A DNA stretch of 8,522 nucleotides. It comes from Micropruina sp. Its GTDB lineage: Bacteria > Actinomycetota > Actinomycetes > Propionibacteriales > Propionibacteriaceae. The translations under genes and the position numbers were made by a program. Every line of letters begins with the position of its first letter. Position 1 is the first letter of the stretch. Of the stretch, positions 6,435-8,522 are shown piece by piece. The notes under the pieces are model-generated. The model was not told the DNA's origin. It was given only the letters and a program-made list of their open reading frames with translations, and made no database searches. The stretch covers positions 1 to 8,522 of the forward strand of contig JADJVZ010000010.1 in NCBI GenBank assembly GCA_016716635.1, written 5' to 3'.

Positions 6435-6527
6435 CCGGTAAATTTTTACCGGGCGAACCGTCACGGAACCTTGTCAACAAGGGGAGTTTTCTAGTTTCGC
6501 CCGCCCAGCCCCGTAAATTTTTACCGA
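6435..6527. other. Cluster of palindromes: candidate origin, iteron or partition/operator site
   Basis: Two near-identical sites share TAAATTTTTA. The first, CCGGTAAA-TT-TTTACCGG (6435-6452), has perfect 8-bp arms; the second is at 6512-6526, centred 75 bases away. Between them CGGGCGAA (6450-6457) pairs with TTCGCCCG (6496-6503), and two smaller palindromes sit inside: CCGTCACGG (6458-6466) and CCTTGTCAACAAGG (6469-6482). The cluster lies just downstream of the RHH gene and borders the unreadable stretch. Such an arrangement suits a replication origin or a binding site for the RHH protein. Confidence 0.5.
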
Positions 6528-6543
6528 CCGTCTCTGCCAACTC

Positions 6544-6777
6544 TCAATCTGATAGGCGATCCAGTTCTTTCGCCAGCAACCGGACGGCTATCTCGCGGGT
6601 AGTGACCTGTTCAGCCGTTGCCAATGCCGCGATCTGACGTTTCAGTTCCGCCGGTATCCAGACCACCAGTTGTTGATACCCCTCATTCGCCATCCGCTCC
6701 CTACGACGATCCGCTCGTTTCCGGTTGCCTGCCCTTGCCCGCTCGGCAAATTCGCTGTCGGTCAGTTTTGTTGCCAT
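6544..6777 (-). CDS. Ribbon-helix-helix (CopG-type) DNA-binding protein
   Basis: This encodes 77 residues. The N-terminal 33 residues are strongly basic (ERARAGNRKRADRRRERM) and probably flexible. Residues 34-75 form a ribbon-helix-helix unit: the strand YQQLVVWIP, helix A AELKRQIAALATAEQ, and helix B TTREIAVRLLAKEL. Proteins of this kind dimerise and bind palindromes, acting as plasmid copy-number repressors, partition proteins or antitoxins. No toxin-like partner follows, which favours copy control or partition. The ATG at 6777 has only a weak GGGTAG ribosome site. Palindromes lie both upstream (6811-6826, 6911-6940) and downstream (6435-6527) as possible targets. The fold is clear; the role is inferred. 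Confidence 0.8.
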   Translation of the reverse strand: MATKLTDSEFAERARAGNRKRADRRRERMANEGYQQLVVWIPAELKRQIAALATAEQVTTREIAVRLLAKELDRLSD

Positions 6778-6810
6778 GGTCTACCCGCACGTTGCTAGAA
6801 TCTTTGAAAG

Positions 6811-6826
6811 TGCGCGCCGGCGCGCA
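6811..6826. promoter_or_regulatory. 16-bp perfect palindrome upstream of the RHH gene
   Basis: TGCGCGCCGGCGCGCA reads the same on both strands and sits 34 bases before the RHH start codon. It would lie within the 5' untranslated or promoter region and is a natural operator candidate for autoregulation. Confidence 0.5.
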
Positions 6827-6872
6827 GTTGTTCCTGTAAAAGTGCAGTTACTTTAACGCAACGGGAAAAATC

Positions 6873-6901
6873 ACGGCGTCAAATAGTCGGAATAGTGGCG
6901 G
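6873..6901 (-). promoter_or_regulatory. Weak candidate promoter region for the RHH gene
   Basis: The minus-strand region leading to the RHH gene contains TTGACG (about 6881-6886), and farther upstream TTAACA with TATTCC 17 bases downstream of it. The TTAACA lies in the arm of the inverted repeat 6911-6940. None is a strong match, so exact placement is uncertain. Confidence 0.25.
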
Positions 6902-6910
6902 GTGTTAATA

Positions 6911-6940
6911 CTGTTAAGGTAATGACCGTTTCCTTAACAG
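6911..6940. promoter_or_regulatory. 9-bp inverted repeat between orf334 and the RHH gene
   Basis: CTGTTAAGG (6911-6919) pairs with CCTTAACAG (6932-6940) around 12 bases. AACCC/GGGTT (6943-6960) follows, and TTTTAGTAG is repeated at 6996-7004 and 7006-7014, just after the orf334 stop. The hairpin lacks a T-run, so an operator is likelier than a rho-independent terminator. No gene is seen in 6778-7016. Confidence 0.45.
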
Positions 6941-7016
6941 CGAACCCGGGTATCGGGGTTTCTACTGAGAGACTGTCGCAGCTTGGATGCTAATGTTTTA
7001 GTAGTTTTTAGTAGGT

Positions 7017-8021
7017 TTAGATTGCAACCCCCTGTGCGGCGAACCGGGCGCGGATCTGCTGTACCACTGCTGTCAGGTCTCCCAGTCGGTATTCCGCGCT
7101 TCCGCCCTTCACCGTGGGCATCGTGGCGCTGTTCGCTGGCGTGTTGAAGACCCCCTTTTGGGCGATAGTTCCCAGCGCCGCCAAGGTACGGAGGCGCTCA
7201 AATGCCGTGGTGACTGCGAGGGTGTATTCCGCTTCCACTTGGAGAATCTCAGTCTCTAGGAAGATCCGCTTGGCGATATCCACCAGACGGCTACGCCGAT
7301 CCTGTTCCGCTTCCAATGCCGACCGCTTCCGTTGCAGCCCGGCAAGGGTGCGGCGAACCGTTTCCACAGACTCCAAGGATCGGGCCTGATCCGCCGCAAA
7401 CCGCGCCTCGACCGCACTCAATCGCGTCTGGGCGGCCTCGACTTCAGCGGAAACGGATACATCAATCGAATCCGCCAGGGCGTCTTCCAGTGCCTGACGG
7501 GCCTCTACAACAGCAGCATCCTCCACGGTGAAGCTCGACAGCCGGGTGGTTTCAGCAGCAATGGCCGCGTTCACCCGCTCTAAGGTCGCTACAGTTTCCT
7601 CAAGCGCAGCGACAACAGCCCTGCCGTCTGCCGATGAACACACCGGGTATGAGGGGGGCTGTGCTTGATGCAACCGGATCGCTTGATGCAACCGATCTGC
7701 TTCAACCACTGCCTGATCACGCTGCTTCACCCATTCCCGGCATTCCTGCTCGGCAACGGCCAATGCGGCTAACAGTGACGCGGGAATCTCACCGGTGTCC
7801 TTATCGGTTTCCCGCTGCATGCGCTCTTGGATCAAGGTTCGGTGATCCTTGGCGCGTTCAATTTTGCCCAGCAGTTCACTGGCGCGCTCATTCGCTGCCA
7901 CCAGCGCATCGTGCAGTTGTTGTTCCGCCGCACGGGCGTGATTCATTGCGGCCAATGCGGTGGAAATTTTCTCTATCGCGGAATCTGTGGACGTGCTGAG
8001 AAAGGGGATACGTAGTTTCAT
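7017..8021 (-). CDS. orf334, alpha-helical coiled-coil protein of unknown function
   Basis: This encodes 334 residues and I do not recognise the family. Almost the whole chain is predicted helix with heptad-like spacing: residues 14-115, rich in Ala, Glu, Arg and Gln, and 132-270, with many Leu/Ala a/d positions and Glu/Arg flanks. A Pro/Ser/Cys break (QPPSYPVCSSADG) lies near 119-131. The C-terminal 50 residues contain a Gly/Thr/Asn-rich stretch and end with LTAVVQQIRARFAAQ. No signal peptide, membrane segment or catalytic motif is visible. An in-frame 18-bp repeat (7663-7697) duplicates RLHQA. The ATG overlaps the orf83 stop (ATGA), with AGGAAAATAGG just upstream, making this the last gene of the replication operon. 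It may be a scaffold or DNA-organising protein; that is a guess. Confidence 0.75.
   Translation of the reverse strand: MKLRIPFLSTSTDSAIEKISTALAAMNHARAAEQQLHDALVAANERASELLGKIERAKDHRTLIQERMQRETDKDTGEIPASLLAALAVAEQECREWVKQRDQAVVEADRLHQAIRLHQAQPPSYPVCSSADGRAVVAALEETVATLERVNAAIAAETTRLSSFTVEDAAVVEARQALEDALADSIDVSVSAEVEAAQTRLSAVEARFAADQARSLESVETVRRTLAGLQRKRSALEAEQDRRSRLVDIAKRIFLETEILQVEAEYTLAVTTAFERLRTLAALGTIAQKGVFNTPANSATMPTVKGGSAEYRLGDLTAVVQQIRARFAAQGVAI
7663..7697. repeat. 18-bp tandem repeat within orf334
   Basis: GCTTGATGCAACCGGATC (7663-7680) is followed directly by the same sequence with one G missing (7681-7697). It encodes RLHQAI-RLHQAQ, a short in-frame duplication in the coiled coil. Confidence 0.7.
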
Positions 8022-8269
8022 CCTATTTTCCTGTAGTGGGGGTGGTGCTGCATCACTTCACTGGCGGCTTGGCCCAGCGAGATGAACCGCCCAAAAACGG
8101 CTTGTTCGTCCTGGTACTGCACGAACCGCTGGGCCAACTCATCAGGACTGGGCGCGGGGGGTGGCGCTGATCTGCCCACGGCTGGGCGCGGGGGAATGTG
8201 GGGAGCAGGCAATTCCCACACTCCCGTCAACAGATGCCGCAACAAGGCGGCCTGCCATTGATGATCCAT
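8018..8269 (-). CDS. orf83, small unrecognised protein between ssb and orf334
   Basis: This encodes 83 residues: MDHQWQAALLRHLLTGVWEL, a Pro/Ala/Ser-rich middle (about 23-41), then DELAQRFVQYQDEQAVFGRF and a His-rich end (VMQHHPHYRKIG). The start overlaps the ssb stop (TGATG) and the stop overlaps the orf334 start (ATGA), which strongly supports this frame over the alternative 102-residue frame in the other copy. No known motif, signal peptide or membrane helix is seen. Tight coupling suggests a product needed in proportion to SSB and the coiled-coil protein, perhaps an adaptor. Confidence 0.65.
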   Translation of the reverse strand: MDHQWQAALLRHLLTGVWELPAPHIPPRPAVGRSAPPPAPSPDELAQRFVQYQDEQAVFGRFISLGQAASEVMQHHPHYRKIG

Positions 8270-8522
8270 CAGTACGTCTCCAATTCATCCAACTCCAAGC
8301 TCGGTGAAAACGGGCGTTGTCCGCACGCATCGCTTTGCGGGCGCTGATCCTCTTTAGGCCTTGGTTTGGCCTTCAATGCGGCCAATTCGTCCACTACCAG
8401 CGACAGGCCCGCAGCGGGTTCGCCCGCCTTGTTCGCCCATGCCTGTAGCTCGGCCTTGCCGGATACCGATACCGGTGAATTCGCTTTGAGCATCGCCAGC
8501 CGGGCGGCCTGCTCGCCAAATG
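8269..8522 (-). CDS. ssb: ssb, C-terminal part, cut by the window end
   Basis: This is the second view of the SSB gene across the circle junction. It enters at the window edge at residue 48 (FGEQAARLAMLKANSP) and ends LELDELETY. It differs from the complete copy by Ser for Gly at residue 120. It should not be counted as a second gene. Confidence 0.8.
   Translation of the reverse strand, partial: FGEQAARLAMLKANSPVSVSGKAELQAWANKAGEPAAGLSLVVDELAALKAKPRPKEDQRPQSDACGQRPFSPSLELDELETY

Larger units (their letters stand above)
7736..8522. repeat. Redundant right end of a circular contig (copy of 707-1489)
   Basis: This is the better copy of the terminal repeat: orf83 is in frame and orf334 continues normally to its left. 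Joining 8522 to about 1490 closes a circle of roughly 7.03 kb. Confidence 0.8.

Noticed and set aside
5884..6494. Gly-rich plus-strand open frames and apparent G-quadruplex tracts
   Set aside because: The G-runs are probably miscalled bases, so neither coding nor quadruplex claims can be supported.
5872..6540. 222-residue minus-strand open frame with Pro-rich and Lys/Arg-rich runs
   Set aside because: It starts at TTG, runs through the palindrome cluster, and its composition simply mirrors the homopolymer runs, so it is an artefact of unreliable sequence.
7316..7999. Plus-strand open frames opposite orf334
   Set aside because: They are shadows of the helical coding sequence on the other strand and lack ribosome sites.

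Overview
The window looks like one small circular replicon of about 7.03 kb, written out with redundant ends. Bases 707-1489 are nearly identical to bases 7736-8522 (offset 7029, with about four substitutions and four extra bases in the right-hand copy), as expected when an assembler runs past the start of a circle. Moderately high GC, protein-level resemblance to primases and SSB proteins of proteobacterial mobile elements, and an AlpA-like regulator suggest a gammaproteobacterial host. That host call is inference. No integrase, relaxase, capsid gene, rRNA, tRNA or CRISPR is visible, so a plasmid or a stripped-down P4-like satellite fits best.

All believable genes lie on the minus strand. 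Reading in transcription order around the circle: an AlpA-like helix-turn-helix gene (5584-5336); a 484-bp control region with a hairpin, a promoter that has a palindrome between its -35 and -10 boxes, and a structured leader; then a tightly coupled operon of orf89 (4851-4582), a 987-residue primase-polymerase/SF3 helicase (4585-1622), ssb (1625-1236), orf83 (best copy 8269-8018) and the coiled-coil orf334 (8021-7017). Neighbouring genes in this operon overlap by 4 or 1 bases. After a palindrome-rich gap comes a ribbon-helix-helix (CopG-type) gene (6777-6544), followed by a dense cluster of inverted repeats (6435-6527) that could be the origin or a partition/control site.

Two stretches are unreliable. 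Bases 1-706 read like a consensus of two unrelated templates (the orf83/ssb region and the 3' part of orf334) laid over each other. Bases about 5880-6430 are dominated by homopolymers, including one run of 20 G. Open frames there should not be taken as genes.

Functionally, the operon reads as a replication module: the primase/helicase initiates and unwinds, the SSB coats single strands, and orf89, orf83 and orf334 are unrecognised partners. The RHH and AlpA-like proteins are likely regulators. PrimPol-SF3 helicase plus CopG recalls the archaeal plasmid pRN1, while the primase, AlpA-like regulator and long structured leader recall the immunity/replication region of satellite phage P4.
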